Source: Prevotella sp.
GTDB taxonomy: Bacteria > Bacteroidota > Bacteroidia > Bacteroidales > Bacteroidaceae
Assembly (NCBI GenBank): GCA_017548605.1
Contig: JAFYZT010000007.1
Coordinates: forward strand, 62,001-126,000
Direction: 5' to 3'
Length of the DNA stretch: 64,000 nucleotides
Shown: in pieces, positions 8,655 to 17,494 of the stretch
Position numbering within the stretch: the stretch's first letter is position 1
Layout: the number at the start of each line of letters is the position of its first letter
Translations under genes and position numbers: made by a program
Notes under the pieces: generated by a model
Seen by the model: only the letters and a program-made list of their open reading frames with translations
Database searches by the model: none
What the model was told of the DNA's origin: nothing

Positions 8655-9335
8655 TTAGTTGAGATTGCCACTGTTAGCAGCGTCAATCATCGCTTGGCTA
8701 GCGTAGAGAATGATGTCCACACGACGGTTCTGCTGTTTGCCGGCGGCTGTCGCATTAGAGGCAACAGGATAGCGTGAACCGAAGCCCGTCACGTTTTGGA
8801 ACTGTGAGGCGGGAACGCCACAGCTAACGAGGTAGCTGGCCACGGCCTGAGCACGGTTCTGTGACAGCGGGTTATTAATGGCGTCTGAACCTGTACTGTC
8901 AGTATGACCCTGAATATCGACAGACAACTGTGGGTCGCTGAGGAGCACACGTGCAAACTTGCTGAGTGACTGCTTTGAAGCATTGTTCAGGTCATACTTG
9001 CCAGTTGCGAAGAGGATACCTGAGTCAAAGGTCACTTTCACAGCCTGAAGGCCATTATTGTCAGTGATTTCTTCCACTTTTGCATTCTCTACAGCAGCGG
9101 CCTGAGCCTTCACCTTGTCCATGTGACGACCGATAAGAGCACCAGTTGTTCCACCAACAGCAGCACCAACAGCAGCACCAACAGCAGTGTTGCCGGCAAT
9201 CTTACCAATCACACCACCAGCAAGTGTACCAGCAAGCGTACCGATACCACCACCTTTAACAGCATTGCTGAGGTTGCAGCTACCCAATGTTAACAAACCG
9301 CACAGAGCGATAGTCGCGAATTTCATACTTTTCAT
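8655..9335 (-). CDS. OmpA-family lipoprotein with glycine zipper
   Basis: A 226-residue cell-envelope protein that probably links the outer membrane to peptidoglycan. It has a lipoprotein signal ending in LLTLGSC (lipidated Cys20). Residues about 28-75 are a glycine-zipper segment (GTLAGTLAGGVIGKIAG...AVGAAVGGTTGALIG), which may insert in the membrane. The C-terminal 130 residues form an OmpA peptidoglycan-binding domain: the motif DIQGHTDSTGSD and the NxxLSxxRAxAVxxYL pattern (NPLSQNRAQAVASYL) are both clear. This resembles the YiaD/glycine-zipper OmpA group. It is a single-gene unit, with a promoter upstream and a strong hairpin downstream. Confidence 0.9.
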   Translation of the reverse strand: MKSMKFATIALCGLLTLGSCNLSNAVKGGGIGTLAGTLAGGVIGKIAGNTAVGAAVGAAVGGTTGALIGRHMDKVKAQAAAVENAKVEEITDNNGLQAVKVTFDSGILFATGKYDLNNASKQSLSKFARVLLSDPQLSVDIQGHTDSTGSDAINNPLSQNRAQAVASYLVSCGVPASQFQNVTGFGSRYPVASNATAAGKQQNRRVDIILYASQAMIDAANSGNLN

Positions 9336-9414
9336 AATCTAGTTTTTTTAAGTTTTTAGGAATTAAATGGTTATTATTAGTCAATGTTGGAGCCAATAAT
9401 TTGGCTTTTCTTTG

Positions 9415-9443
9415 CAAAGATAACGCTTTTTTTTACATCACAA
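9415..9443 (-). promoter_or_regulatory. Bacteroidetes promoter for the OmpA-family gene
   Basis: The reverse strand has TTG, 18 bases, then TATCTTTG. The spacing is one base shorter than ideal. The -7 box sits about 80 bases before the start, leaving a fairly long 5' leader. Confidence 0.55.
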
Positions 9444-9516
9444 CTATTTTTCCGTTTTTTTTTATCACTTTTTGAACAAAAGATGTAAAAAAAGAGTATT
9501 TATGCTTTTTTTTGGC

Positions 9517-9524
9517 TAATTTTG
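9517..9524 (+). promoter_or_regulatory. -7 promoter box for proS
   Basis: TAATTTTG matches the Bacteroidetes -7 consensus TAnnTTTG and is 63 bases before the proS ATG. It lies in an AT-rich divergent region shared with the OmpA-family gene. I see no convincing -33 TTG at the right spacing. Confidence 0.5.
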
Positions 9525-9587
9525 CAGCCAATTATTATTAAACATCCCCTATTCTTCACTCATATAGGGTAAAATCAAGACACAAAC

Positions 9588-11069
9588 ATGGCAATAGAAT
9601 TAAAAGATTTGACGAAAAGAGCTGACAATTACAGTCAGTGGTATAACGACTTGGTAGTGAAAGCTGATTTGGCTGAACAAAGTGCCGTGCGCGGGTGCAT
9701 GGTTATTAAGCCATATGGTTACGCTATTTGGGAGAAAATGCAACAACAGTTGGACAAGATGTTCAAAGCCACGGGAGCTCAAAATGCTTATTTTCCCCTG
9801 TTGATACCCAAATCTTTTTTAAGTCGTGAAGCCGAACATGTGGAAGGTTTTGCCAAGGAAGCAGCCGTGGTCACCCATTACCGTCTTCGTGCTAAGGCCG
9901 ACAAGAGTGGCGTAGAAGTGGATCCCGCTGCCAAGTTGGAAGAGGAGTTAATTATCCGTCCCACTTCGGAAACTATTATCTGGAATACCTATAAAAACTG
10001 GATTCATAGCTGGCGCGATCTACCATTGATGTGTAATCAATGGTGCAACGTAATGCGTTGGGAGATGCGCACACGTCCTTTCCTTCGTACGTCTGAATTT
10101 TTGTGGCAAGAAGGCCACACTGCACATGCCACTCGTGAAGAAGCTGAGGAAGAAGCACAGAAGATGTTGAAAGTATATGCAGAATTTGCTGAACAGTGGA
10201 TGGGAGTTCCCGTTATACAGGGTGTGAAGAGCGAGACAGAGCGATTTGCCGGAGCTCTCGATACCTATACCATCGAGGCTATGATGCAAGATGGCAAAGC
10301 GCTTCAGAGTGGCACCAGCCATTTCCTTGGTCAGAACTTTGCCAAGGCATTTGATGTTACATTTTTAAATAAGGAGAATAAACCCGAATTCGTGTGGGCT
10401 ACCTCTTGGGGCGTTTCCACTCGCCTTATTGGCGCACTCATCATGACCCATAGTGATGATAATGGATTGGTACTTCCACCGCGACTGGCCCCGATACAAG
10501 TAGTCATTATTCCCATCACCAAAGGTGCCGACCAACTGGCAGCTATAACTGAACGCCTGCAACCTGTCATTGATGAGCTACAAAAGGCAGGCATCAGCGT
10601 AAAATATGACGATGCAGATAATAAACGTCCTGGTTTTAAATTCGCAGACTACGAGTTGAAGGGCGTACCCGTGCGTCTTGTCATGGGTGGCCGCGACTTG
10701 GAAAATGGCACTTTGGAAATTATGCGTCGTGACACACTAGAGAAAGAGACGGTAAGCTTCGAAGGTATCGTGGAACGTGTGAAGAACCTGTTAGAGGAAA
10801 TTCAGCAGAACATCTTCGCCAAGGCTAAAGCATATCGCGATGAACGTATATTTGAATGCGACGATTATGAGGATTTCAAGAATCGTGTAAAAGACGGTGG
10901 CTTCTTCCTTTGCCATTGGGATGGCACCGCCGAGACCGAGGCTCGTATCAAGGAAGAGACTCAGGCTACGATACGTTGCGTGCCTTTTGGTGTGGAGCAG
11001 ACACCGGGAACCGATATGGTAAGTGGCAAACCTGCTAAATATCGTGTCATCATCGCGAGAAGCTACTAA
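9588..11069 (+). CDS. proS: Prolyl-tRNA synthetase (ProS type 3, archaeal/eukaryal-like)
   Basis: Charges tRNA-Pro. At 493 residues it is the short form lacking the bacterial insertion (editing) domain, which is usual for Bacteroidetes. Class II motifs are visible: motif 1 around [21 protein letters not shown], motif 2 around [24 protein letters not shown], and motif 3 in [28 protein letters not shown]. The anticodon-binding domain follows ([11 protein letters not shown]...). The C-terminal domain (about 400-493) ends in Tyr, as typical of this type. The ATG at 9588 follows a 63-base leader after the -7 box. Confidence 0.96.
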   Translation: MAIELKDLTKRADNYSQWYNDLVVKADLAEQSAVRGCMVIKPYGYAIWEKMQQQLDKMFKATGAQNAYFPLLIPKSFLSREAEHVEGFAKEAAVVTHYRLRAKADKSGVEVDPAAKLEEELIIRPTSETIIWNTYKNWIHSWRDLPLMCNQWCNVMRWEMRTRPFLRTSEFLWQEGHTAHATREEAEEEAQKMLKVYAEFAEQWMGVPVIQGVKSETERFAGALDTYTIEAMMQDGKALQSGTSHFLGQNFAKAFDVTFLNKENKPEFVWATSWGVSTRLIGALIMTHSDDNGLVLPPRLAPIQVVIIPITKGADQLAAITERLQPVIDELQKAGISVKYDDADNKRPGFKFADYELKGVPVRLVMGGRDLENGTLEIMRRDTLEKETVSFEGIVERVKNLLEEIQQNIFAKAKAYRDERIFECDDYEDFKNRVKDGGFFLCHWDGTAETEARIKEETQATIRCVPFGVEQTPGTDMVSGKPAKYRVIIARSY

Positions 11070-11134
11070 GATAGTAATAATGATGAAAAGTGAAATGCAA
11101 ATGATTTCATAATAAATAATTCAACAACTCAAAT

Positions 11135-12043
11135 ATGAAAAAACTATTATTTGCCTCATTGTTTGCCATGATGGCGCTTGGCATTCAAGCACAAATGAAG
11201 ACCATCCAGCCTAAGTATCATGTTGGCGACCATGCCGTTTACCAGTATGAGAGCACTACTACACTCACTGCGGAAAGTCCGGTAACCGTAAAAATATCTT
11301 ATAAAGAAGATTATACCGTTCGTGAACAAGATGCTAACGGCGCTGTAATCGACCTTGTAAAAAAAGATGTGAAAGTGGAAGGAGCTGACGACAATATTAT
11401 GGTTCAGCTGATGACCATGGGACAAGAGTTTATTGATGGTGTAACGTTCAAACTGAAGACTGATGCGACCGGTAAAATCATCGATATCGTCAACAAAGAC
11501 GAGATTTCAGCTCACCTCAACACCAAAGCCGACGAAACGGCTGCCCAGCTATTAACTAAGATGCCACAATTGGCTGAGGCTGCCGGCAAAGAAGAACTGA
11601 AGGAACAGTTGTTAGAGCAGATGAGTAATGAAGCTCTTCTCAATGGTTTCCAAAACAACCCCAATGTCTTTGCTCTCAACGGCAAGACCTTGATGACAGG
11701 CACTGTTGACTCCTATGAGACTCAGATGGGCATGAAGATGAACCGCTTGTTTATGGTTAAAGGCAATCAAGTGAAGTCGTCGGGTACTCTGAACTTGTCG
11801 AAAGATGAACTGAAGGAGCTGATTCTCTCACAAGTTCCTGAAGAGCAGGCTGAAATGGTACGCCAAAATATTGACTTGATTCTTAACAGTGGACAGATTA
11901 AGGCTGAGATGAAAGAAGATGCTACTTACGAATATCTCGACAACGGATGGGTGAGCAGCATCACTGTTGAGGAGACGGGCGACCTGATGGGCCAGAAGCA
12001 GAACGGCACTACTAAAGTGACTCTACTGGAACACAGTTGGTAA
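11135..12043 (+). CDS. Secreted protein of unknown function
   Basis: I do not recognise the family. The 302-residue protein starts with a clear signal peptide (MKKLLFASLFAMMALGIQAQ) and no lipobox, so it is exported to the periplasm or surface. The mature part alternates beta-rich stretches (HAVYQYESTTTLTAES, TVKISYKEDYTVREQ) with an acidic/amphipathic helical middle (about 130-175, rich in K, E, Q, L) and ends in another beta segment (YEYLDNGWVSSITVEET). This two-sheet pattern is reminiscent of lipocalin-like or LolA-like carriers, but that is only a guess. It lies 65 bases after proS in the same direction, probably on the same transcript, and a strong terminator follows. Confidence 0.7.
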   Translation: MKKLLFASLFAMMALGIQAQMKTIQPKYHVGDHAVYQYESTTTLTAESPVTVKISYKEDYTVREQDANGAVIDLVKKDVKVEGADDNIMVQLMTMGQEFIDGVTFKLKTDATGKIIDIVNKDEISAHLNTKADETAAQLLTKMPQLAEAAGKEELKEQLLEQMSNEALLNGFQNNPNVFALNGKTLMTGTVDSYETQMGMKMNRLFMVKGNQVKSSGTLNLSKDELKELILSQVPEEQAEMVRQNIDLILNSGQIKAEMKEDATYEYLDNGWVSSITVEETGDLMGQKQNGTTKVTLLEHSW

Positions 12044-12064
12044 AATACACTTAAAACATACCCT

Positions 12065-12106
12065 CCGCAACAATGTATTGAAAAAACATTGTTGCGGTTG
12101 TTTTTT
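12065..12106 (+). terminator. Intrinsic terminator of the proS unit
   Basis: A 12-bp perfect stem (12065-12076 with 12086-12097), a 9-base loop and a following T-rich tract (TTGTTTTTT). It is 22 bases past the stop of the secreted-protein gene. Confidence 0.85.
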
Positions 12107-12128
12107 CCAAAAAAATGCGGTGAAAAAT

Positions 12129-12159
12129 TTGGAGGTATGGAAAAATAGCATTACCTTTG
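12129..12159 (+). promoter_or_regulatory. Promoter of the tRNA-Ser/tRNA-Glu transcript
   Basis: TTG (12129-12131), 20 bases, then TACCTTTG (12152-12159). This is a full match to the Bacteroidetes -33/-7 arrangement, about 40 bases before the tRNA-Ser. Confidence 0.7.
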
Positions 12160-12200
12160 CACCGCATTTGAGAGAAAATGCCGCGGTAGTAACCGGGATT

Positions 12201-12287
12201 GGAAGTTTGGGTGAGTGGCTGAAACCAGCAGTTTGCTAAACTGCCGTGCGGGTTACCGTACCGGGGGTTCGAATCCCCCAGCTTCCG
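12201..12287 (+). tRNA. tRNA-Ser(GCU)
   Basis: A class II tRNA of 87 nt. The acceptor stem GGAAGTT pairs with AGCTTCC (one G-U pair) and the discriminator is G73, as expected for serine. The anticodon stem GCAGT/ACTGC encloses the loop TTGCTAA with anticodon GCT at 12235-12237, which reads AGC and AGU codons. A long variable arm (about 12245-12260) precedes the T arm, CGGGGG TTCGAAT CCCCC. CCA is not encoded. Confidence 0.95.
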
Positions 12288-12312
12288 CTTGGGGTTCGAG
12301 ACCGATTTGAAT

Positions 12313-12384
12313 GGTGGATTCATCTAATGGTTAGGATACAAGATTCTCAATCTTGGCATAGGGGTTCGATTCCCCTATCCACTA
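12313..12384 (+). tRNA. tRNA-Glu(CUC)
   Basis: A 72-nt tRNA 25 bases after tRNA-Ser. Anticodon stem CAAGA/TCTTG, loop TTCTCAA, anticodon CTC, which reads GAG. The T arm is AGGGG TTCGATT CCCCT. The acceptor stem is GGTGGAT with ATCCACT, in which the first pair is G1-U72; the discriminator is A. CCA is not encoded. The CUC isoacceptor supplements the usual UUC tRNA-Glu, which would lie elsewhere. Confidence 0.9.
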
Positions 12385-12387
12385 CAA

Positions 12388-12425
12388 GAAACGCTCTGTA
12401 ATGTTGATTACAGAGCGTTTCTTTT
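12388..12425 (+). terminator. Terminator after the tRNA pair
   Basis: A 15-bp perfect stem (12388-12402 with 12407-12421), a 4-base loop and a TTTT tail, placed three bases after tRNA-Glu. It also sits 17 bases beyond the nadE stop on the other strand, so it may serve both convergent units. Confidence 0.9.
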
Positions 12426-12441
12426 GTTTTCTAGTAATACA

Positions 12442-14433
12442 TCAGAGTTGTTCACATTCGCGAAGCCAGCCGGTAGATGTAGCATCGGAAGGCATACGCC
12501 AATCGCCTCGGGGTGAAAGACTGACAGTTCCCACTTTCGGGCCATCGGGCAGGCAGGAACGTTTGAACTGCTGGTTAAAGAAACGACGAACAAAGGTCGC
12601 AAGCCATTTTTTGATGGTCTCGTCATCATATTTGGCTACGGTATTTTGTGAACCACCGAAAGCTTTTTTCGCCAACAAATAGATTTTCGACGGTTTGAAG
12701 CCATGTCTAACCATGTAATATAAGAAGAAATCATGCAATTCATATGGCCCCACGATGTCCTCTGTCTTCTGCTTGATATTTCCGTTCTCGTCGGCTGGAA
12801 TTAGTTCGGGGCTAATTGGGGTGTCAACTATGTCAAGGAGCGTCTTTGCCGAGTTCCCGTCCACTTCATGCGTTGCCACATAACGCACCAGATATTGTAT
12901 CAATGTCTTGGGGATACTCGCATTGACACCGTACATCGACATGTGGTCGCCATTATAAGTAGCCCATCCCAAAGCAAGTTCAGAAAGGTCACCCGTACCT
13001 ACCACTAACCCTCCAAGCCGATTGCTTAAGTCCATAAGTATTTGCGTGCGCTCACGGGCCTGTGAGTTCTCATAAGTAACATCATGAACAGAAGCATCAT
13101 GACCAATGTCCTTGAAATGCTGAGTTACAGCGGCTGTAATATTCACTTCCATCATCGTGATGCCCAACGAATGCATCAAATCGACGGCGTTGTTATACGT
13201 ACGGTCGGTCGTTCCAAAGCCCGGCATGGTGACACCCACTATTCCCTTACGGTCCATTTTCAGTTTGTCGAAGGCCTTGACGCAGACTAGTAATGCCAGA
13301 GTGGAATCCAAGCCTCCGCTCACACCGATGATGAGTTTCTTAGAGTTAGTGTGCTGCACCCTCTTGGCCAGACCAGCCACTTGGATATTGAAAATCTCGT
13401 TACAACTCTCTTCCATCTTCCCTTCTTTGGGAATGAAAGGATGTGGATCCACTTCACGATAAGGAAGCAAGGCAATGTTCTCCTCAAGCGGAGAGATACT
13501 TTCCGGCAAAAAACAGTCGATTACCACTTCCTTTGCCGCCTTACGCTCAAATGCATCGGGGCGTTGGGCGTTGACAAACGTGGTGTTTGCTCGGCGTTCC
13601 GAACGCAGTCGTTCCACGTCTATTTGGGCGATGACCAGTTGGGGCTCGAAAGAGAAACGTTCTCCTTCAGTCAGTAACTTGCCATTCTCATAAATAATGG
13701 CATTGCCACCATATACCACATCCTGCGTGCTCTCGCCAAAACCACAACCACTGTACACATATCCGGTCATCGTACGAGCACTCTGCTGCGCCAATAAACT
13801 CTTCAGATATACATGTTTCCCAATAAGTTCATCACTAGCTGACAGGTTGAAGACCACATCAGCTCCAGCCAATGCCAAAGTGTTACTCGGTGGTGTAGGA
13901 GCCCAAACATCTTCACAAATCTCTACGCCGAACATCGCTCCATCGGTGGTACGAAACAACAGTGGGTTGGCTGATACGACAATCCTCGTTCCTGCAAAAC
14001 GAATCTCCGTAGGATGGAGGTCTTGCGATGAAGCAAACCATCGTTTTTCATAGAATTCGCCGTAATTGGGCAGGAAGGTCTTCGGCACGATACCCAAGAT
14101 TTTACCTTTTTGCAAAACTACTGCGCAATTAAGTAGTAGCCCCCCCACGACGATAGGCAGTCCAACGATGGAGATAATATCGAGTTTACGGGTAAAATCG
14201 AGTAACATTAGCATAGCATTCTCAGCCTGTTCAATGAGTAGGTTCTGCCTGAACAGGTCCTGACAAGAATAGCCAGTAAGTGTCAGTTCAGGGAAAACGA
14301 TGATTTCTACCCCTTTTCCTTCAGCCTGAGCAATGAGGTTTTCCACTTGGAGAAGATTGAACGCGCAATCTGCCACCTTTACTTCCGGCACTGCTGCCGC
14401 CACTGTGATAAATCCGTATTTCATGGTATTCAT
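12442..14433 (-). CDS. nadE: Glutamine-dependent NAD+ synthetase
   Basis: Last step of NAD synthesis: amidation of deamido-NAD using ammonia released from glutamine. The 663-residue enzyme has an N-terminal nitrilase-type glutaminase domain (about 1-290) with the Glu-Lys-Cys triad in VFPELTLTGYSC, KTFLPNYGEFYEKRWF and VEICEDVW. The C-terminal synthetase domain has the PP-loop SGGLDSTLALLV, followed by VVGTGDLSELALGWATYNGD. Two-domain NadE is the expected form where glutamine rather than free ammonia is used. Its ATG overlaps the last base of the upstream Smr gene stop (TAATG), which indicates translational coupling at the end of the long Bat-to-nadE gene run. Confidence 0.95.
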   Translation of the reverse strand: MNTMKYGFITVAAAVPEVKVADCAFNLLQVENLIAQAEGKGVEIIVFPELTLTGYSCQDLFRQNLLIEQAENAMLMLLDFTRKLDIISIVGLPIVVGGLLLNCAVVLQKGKILGIVPKTFLPNYGEFYEKRWFASSQDLHPTEIRFAGTRIVVSANPLLFRTTDGAMFGVEICEDVWAPTPPSNTLALAGADVVFNLSASDELIGKHVYLKSLLAQQSARTMTGYVYSGCGFGESTQDVVYGGNAIIYENGKLLTEGERFSFEPQLVIAQIDVERLRSERRANTTFVNAQRPDAFERKAAKEVVIDCFLPESISPLEENIALLPYREVDPHPFIPKEGKMEESCNEIFNIQVAGLAKRVQHTNSKKLIIGVSGGLDSTLALLVCVKAFDKLKMDRKGIVGVTMPGFGTTDRTYNNAVDLMHSLGITMMEVNITAAVTQHFKDIGHDASVHDVTYENSQARERTQILMDLSNRLGGLVVGTGDLSELALGWATYNGDHMSMYGVNASIPKTLIQYLVRYVATHEVDGNSAKTLLDIVDTPISPELIPADENGNIKQKTEDIVGPYELHDFFLYYMVRHGFKPSKIYLLAKKAFGGSQNTVAKYDDETIKKWLATFVRRFFNQQFKRSCLPDGPKVGTVSLSPRGDWRMPSDATSTGWLRECEQL

Positions 14434-15560
14434 TATTTGATGGTTACCTGTGTCGCTCCATAACCGTATTCACGGAATGAAGCGTCTTGATGAGGATATT
14501 GTTTATATTTGTAGTTGAGTTCATGTACTATTGCCTGACGGAGCACACCCTCTCCCTTGCCGTGTATGAACACCAATTTCTGACCTTTCTTACCGGCGTA
14601 TTTGCTTAAGGTATTCCTGAACACGTCCAGTTGGTAGTTCAGTATGTCGGCTGCGGACATTCCCACTGTAGTGTCGAGCAGTTCGTTAATATGCAAATCA
14701 ACCACCACTATACCTTCATGAGCTGCCCTTAATGGAGCTTTTCCTTTACTCTGTGAATCGTCGTAACGACGCACATAATCATTCTGAGCCTCTACCTTCT
14801 GATGCTTAATGTCTTCGGCCTTGGCATACATTTCCTGCTTGAGTTTCTTGGCATCGACAACCAGAGGCTTGGCCACTTCATCGCGAACGACAATATTATA
14901 GAGCAGTGCAGGCGTTTCGAAAAAATCATTTTCCATAAATGCATGCAGCTTATAGAACTTCTTGGTATCTACCCTAATCTGGACATTCACGGTGGGTTTG
15001 AGCGAAAACCCTTTATCGCGTTTAAAAGCAAATGCCTGGATGGCCACACGTTCCATACTGTTAATGTCCTCATGGCCAAATTCATCAATAAAGATACTGG
15101 TGTTAGGTTCCACCTCTCCTATATTCCACATGTTCCAGGTGTTATTTTCAGCTTTCAACAAAGCATATTGGAGATAGAAATTGGAATCGTTGACCAAATA
15201 GGCTTCAAATCGCGTACACGTCATCATTTTGATGTCCAACGGCAAAAATGCCAAGTATAGCGACAATACGTCGCCACCTTTGCGCTCGTATGCCATCTTA
15301 CGAAATGTGACAGGTTTGTCGGCAGGTTCTTCCTCTTTCGATGCTTTCGTAGCCGGTTCTGAAGGTCGTTTTGTTGTCCCCTCGGTATGTACTTTGGCAA
15401 TGTTGTAATCGTCTGTTGTCACGACCACGACATCATTGATGGCCGTGGGTATTTGAAAACCGTCCTCATCTTCCACAAGTACGATATTCTTACCCTGGAA
15501 ACCTGCAACAATGCCGCCACCTGTTTCGCTGAGGAATCTTACTTTATCTCCTATTTTCAT
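14433..15560 (-). CDS. DUF2027 and Smr domain protein
   Basis: A 375-residue cytoplasmic protein. The N-terminal third begins with an SH3-like turn (KIGDKVRFLSETGGGIVAGFQGKNIVLVEDEDGFQIPTAI pattern) characteristic of DUF2027, a Bacteroidetes family. The middle is beta-rich. The C-terminal 90 residues are a Smr (small MutS-related) domain, with VVVDLHINELL and the catalytic-loop motif FIHGKGEGVLR. Smr domains nick or bind branched nucleic acid or cut stalled mRNA; which applies here is unknown. There is no MutS2 ATPase part. It lies between queA and nadE with short gaps. Confidence 0.88.
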   Translation of the reverse strand: MKIGDKVRFLSETGGGIVAGFQGKNIVLVEDEDGFQIPTAINDVVVVTTDDYNIAKVHTEGTTKRPSEPATKASKEEEPADKPVTFRKMAYERKGGDVLSLYLAFLPLDIKMMTCTRFEAYLVNDSNFYLQYALLKAENNTWNMWNIGEVEPNTSIFIDEFGHEDINSMERVAIQAFAFKRDKGFSLKPTVNVQIRVDTKKFYKLHAFMENDFFETPALLYNIVVRDEVAKPLVVDAKKLKQEMYAKAEDIKHQKVEAQNDYVRRYDDSQSKGKAPLRAAHEGIVVVDLHINELLDTTVGMSAADILNYQLDVFRNTLSKYAGKKGQKLVFIHGKGEGVLRQAIVHELNYKYKQYPHQDASFREYGYGATQVTIK

Positions 15561-15577
15561 TATTCAACTATCAATAT

Positions 15578-16792
15578 TTACGGAATGAGAAGTGAACTGT
15601 CGCCATAGCTAAGGAAACGGAAATCATGACTGAGTGCGAAATCGTAGATACGATGCCAGTCGCCATTGACAAACGCGCTCACCAATAGCAGCAAGGTGCT
15701 CTTCGGCTGATGGAAATTGGTAATGAGATTATTCACCACCTTATATTTATAACCCGGAGCAATAATAATCTGGGTTGAAGCATGCAACACATCCATGTCA
15801 TGCCTTTCCATGTAGTCAACCAAAGCGGAAAGGGAATCCCTCAACGGCCAATTACACTTGGTTTCATATGGTATCCATTGTGGCACATGCCAATCCGGCT
15901 CCTTGTTGTCGTTTTTATCTATCAGCATGCCCCCAAGGTAATAGAGGCTTTCCAACGTACGTACACTCGTCGTTCCCACTGCAACGATTGCTCCCTCTTT
16001 TTGTATCAATGATTGAATGGTGGATCTTTTTACAGCGAAATGCTCAGAATGCATCTCATGGTCGTTGATGGTTTCTGATTTGACGGGCTTGAATGTACCG
16101 GCTCCCACATGCAAGGTCAATTCTTCCATCTGGAATTTCTTTTGGCGGAGGTGTTCGAGCACTTCTTTCGTAAAATGCAGTCCTGCCGTAGGAGCAGCAA
16201 CAGAGCCTTTAATTTTTGAATATACCGTTTGGTATGTCGTCTTGTCGCTCTCCTGAGAAGCCCGTTTCAGATAAGGAGGTATGGGTAGTTCACCTATCGC
16301 ATCGAGAATCTCGGCGAAAGTGACTGTATGGTCTTCCCATTCAAAATCCACCCAATGACTGGTGTGGTATTGTTCCTTACGCTTGGCCATCAATAAGAAT
16401 CGTTTGTTGCCTACAGTCACTGTTTGCTGTAGCGTCTCCCCTTTCCATTTCTTCAAGTTACCCACAATGCAGAACCAAGCACAATTCCCTTTGGAAACGA
16501 ACATCTGTTCATATTCCTTCGGAGCTGCAGGTTCCAAAAGGAACACTTCAATGAGTGCGCCGGTGTTTTTCTTGAAGTGTAATCTGGCTTGTATAACCTT
16601 TGTATTATTAAAAACCAACAACGATTCTTTTGGAAGCATGACGGGCAGGTCAAGAAATCTGCGTTCCTCAATCTCGCCATGTCGATAGACGAGCAATTTC
16701 GACTCGTCCCTTTTTTGTATAGGGAACTTTGCTATCCGCTCATCAGGAAGAGAATAGTCGTAGTCGTTGATTCGTATATTTTTTGTATCCAT
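15578..16792 (-). CDS. queA: S-adenosylmethionine:tRNA ribosyltransferase-isomerase
   Basis: Transfers and isomerises the ribosyl part of AdoMet onto preQ1 at tRNA position 34, giving epoxyqueuosine. The family signature motifs are all present: YSLPDERIAKFPIQKRDESKLLV, FNNTKVIQARL, APTAGLHFTKEVL, LHVGAGTFKPV, VGTTSVRTLESL, NFHQPKSTLLLLVSAF and FRFLSYGDSSLL. At 404 residues it is about 50 longer than canonical QueA (near 350). The extra length is mostly between the HVGAGTF and NFHQP motifs. Bacteroidales often carry a second, longer QueA homologue, so this may be that paralogue rather than the only QueA. Start at the ATG before DTKNIRINDY; an upstream in-frame start would overlap the PAP2 gene. 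Confidence 0.85.
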   Translation of the reverse strand: MDTKNIRINDYDYSLPDERIAKFPIQKRDESKLLVYRHGEIEERRFLDLPVMLPKESLLVFNNTKVIQARLHFKKNTGALIEVFLLEPAAPKEYEQMFVSKGNCAWFCIVGNLKKWKGETLQQTVTVGNKRFLLMAKRKEQYHTSHWVDFEWEDHTVTFAEILDAIGELPIPPYLKRASQESDKTTYQTVYSKIKGSVAAPTAGLHFTKEVLEHLRQKKFQMEELTLHVGAGTFKPVKSETINDHEMHSEHFAVKRSTIQSLIQKEGAIVAVGTTSVRTLESLYYLGGMLIDKNDNKEPDWHVPQWIPYETKCNWPLRDSLSALVDYMERHDMDVLHASTQIIIAPGYKYKVVNNLITNFHQPKSTLLLLVSAFVNGDWHRIYDFALSHDFRFLSYGDSSLLIP

Positions 16793-16799
16793 CAGAATT

Positions 16800-17489
16800 C
16801 TAAAAGAATAATGCCCTGAACAAGGCATATATAAAGCAAAGAGAAAAAAGGCAAATCACCACATCGATGTCAACAAGACTGAATCCTGTCTTCGTGTATT
16901 GAGTAGAAATGAAATTTCCTTTAGGAGCCAATCGTCGTTCTACAAAATGATAGATGGCATAAACCACTATTGCGACAAAAGCACCCCACGCAAATCCAGT
17001 CAACACATCGAATGGAAAGTGCATACCAAGATATAACCGGGTATATCCATTCACCAGTGTCCATAGCATCATAGCTAAGGAGAACAAAGTGTTTCTAACC
17101 AGTAGACAGAAGAACAGGGCTAATCCCATCGTGTTAGCCGCATGGGCAGAGAAGAAACTATAGTCGCTCGCTGTTATACCCTGCACCACATCCACAGTAT
17201 GTCCCAACACCAAGTCATTGAGCGGTCGTGGACGTGCCACCAATGGTTTGACAACACCCTCAGCCATCACTTCAGTAAGCAACAGGCAACAGGCCACCGC
17301 AGAAATGATGGCTATTACCTTTGACAATTCGTTATTCTTGACTACCATGTAAAGCCATCCTACGTAGAGTGGCAACCATGTCCATCCCGATGTGAGTGTC
17401 GAGATAAAACCATCAAAAAACAGCGAGTCACTCCCATTGAAAAATGAGAGTGCCCTCCAGTCTGCATCGATGACAGGTTGCCAGTCCAT
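16800..17489 (-). CDS. PAP2-superfamily membrane phosphatase
   Basis: A 229-residue integral membrane protein with about five or six hydrophobic segments. The three PAP2 signature motifs are visible: KPLVARPRPLND (KxxxxxxRP), the SAH of SFFSAHAANTMG, and TRLYLGMHFPFDVLTG with the catalytic His and Asp. Members dephosphorylate lipid pyrophosphates such as undecaprenyl pyrophosphate, or phosphatidylglycerol phosphate; the substrate here is not determined. The start is the ATG five bases after the end of the batD-batE gene, which indicates co-transcription with the Bat operon. Other in-frame starts would lie inside that gene. Confidence 0.88.
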   Translation of the reverse strand: MDWQPVIDADWRALSFFNGSDSLFFDGFISTLTSGWTWLPLYVGWLYMVVKNNELSKVIAIISAVACCLLLTEVMAEGVVKPLVARPRPLNDLVLGHTVDVVQGITASDYSFFSAHAANTMGLALFFCLLVRNTLFSLAMMLWTLVNGYTRLYLGMHFPFDVLTGFAWGAFVAIVVYAIYHFVERRLAPKGNFISTQYTKTGFSLVDIDVVICLFSLCFIYALFRALFF

Positions 17490-17494
17490 AATGG

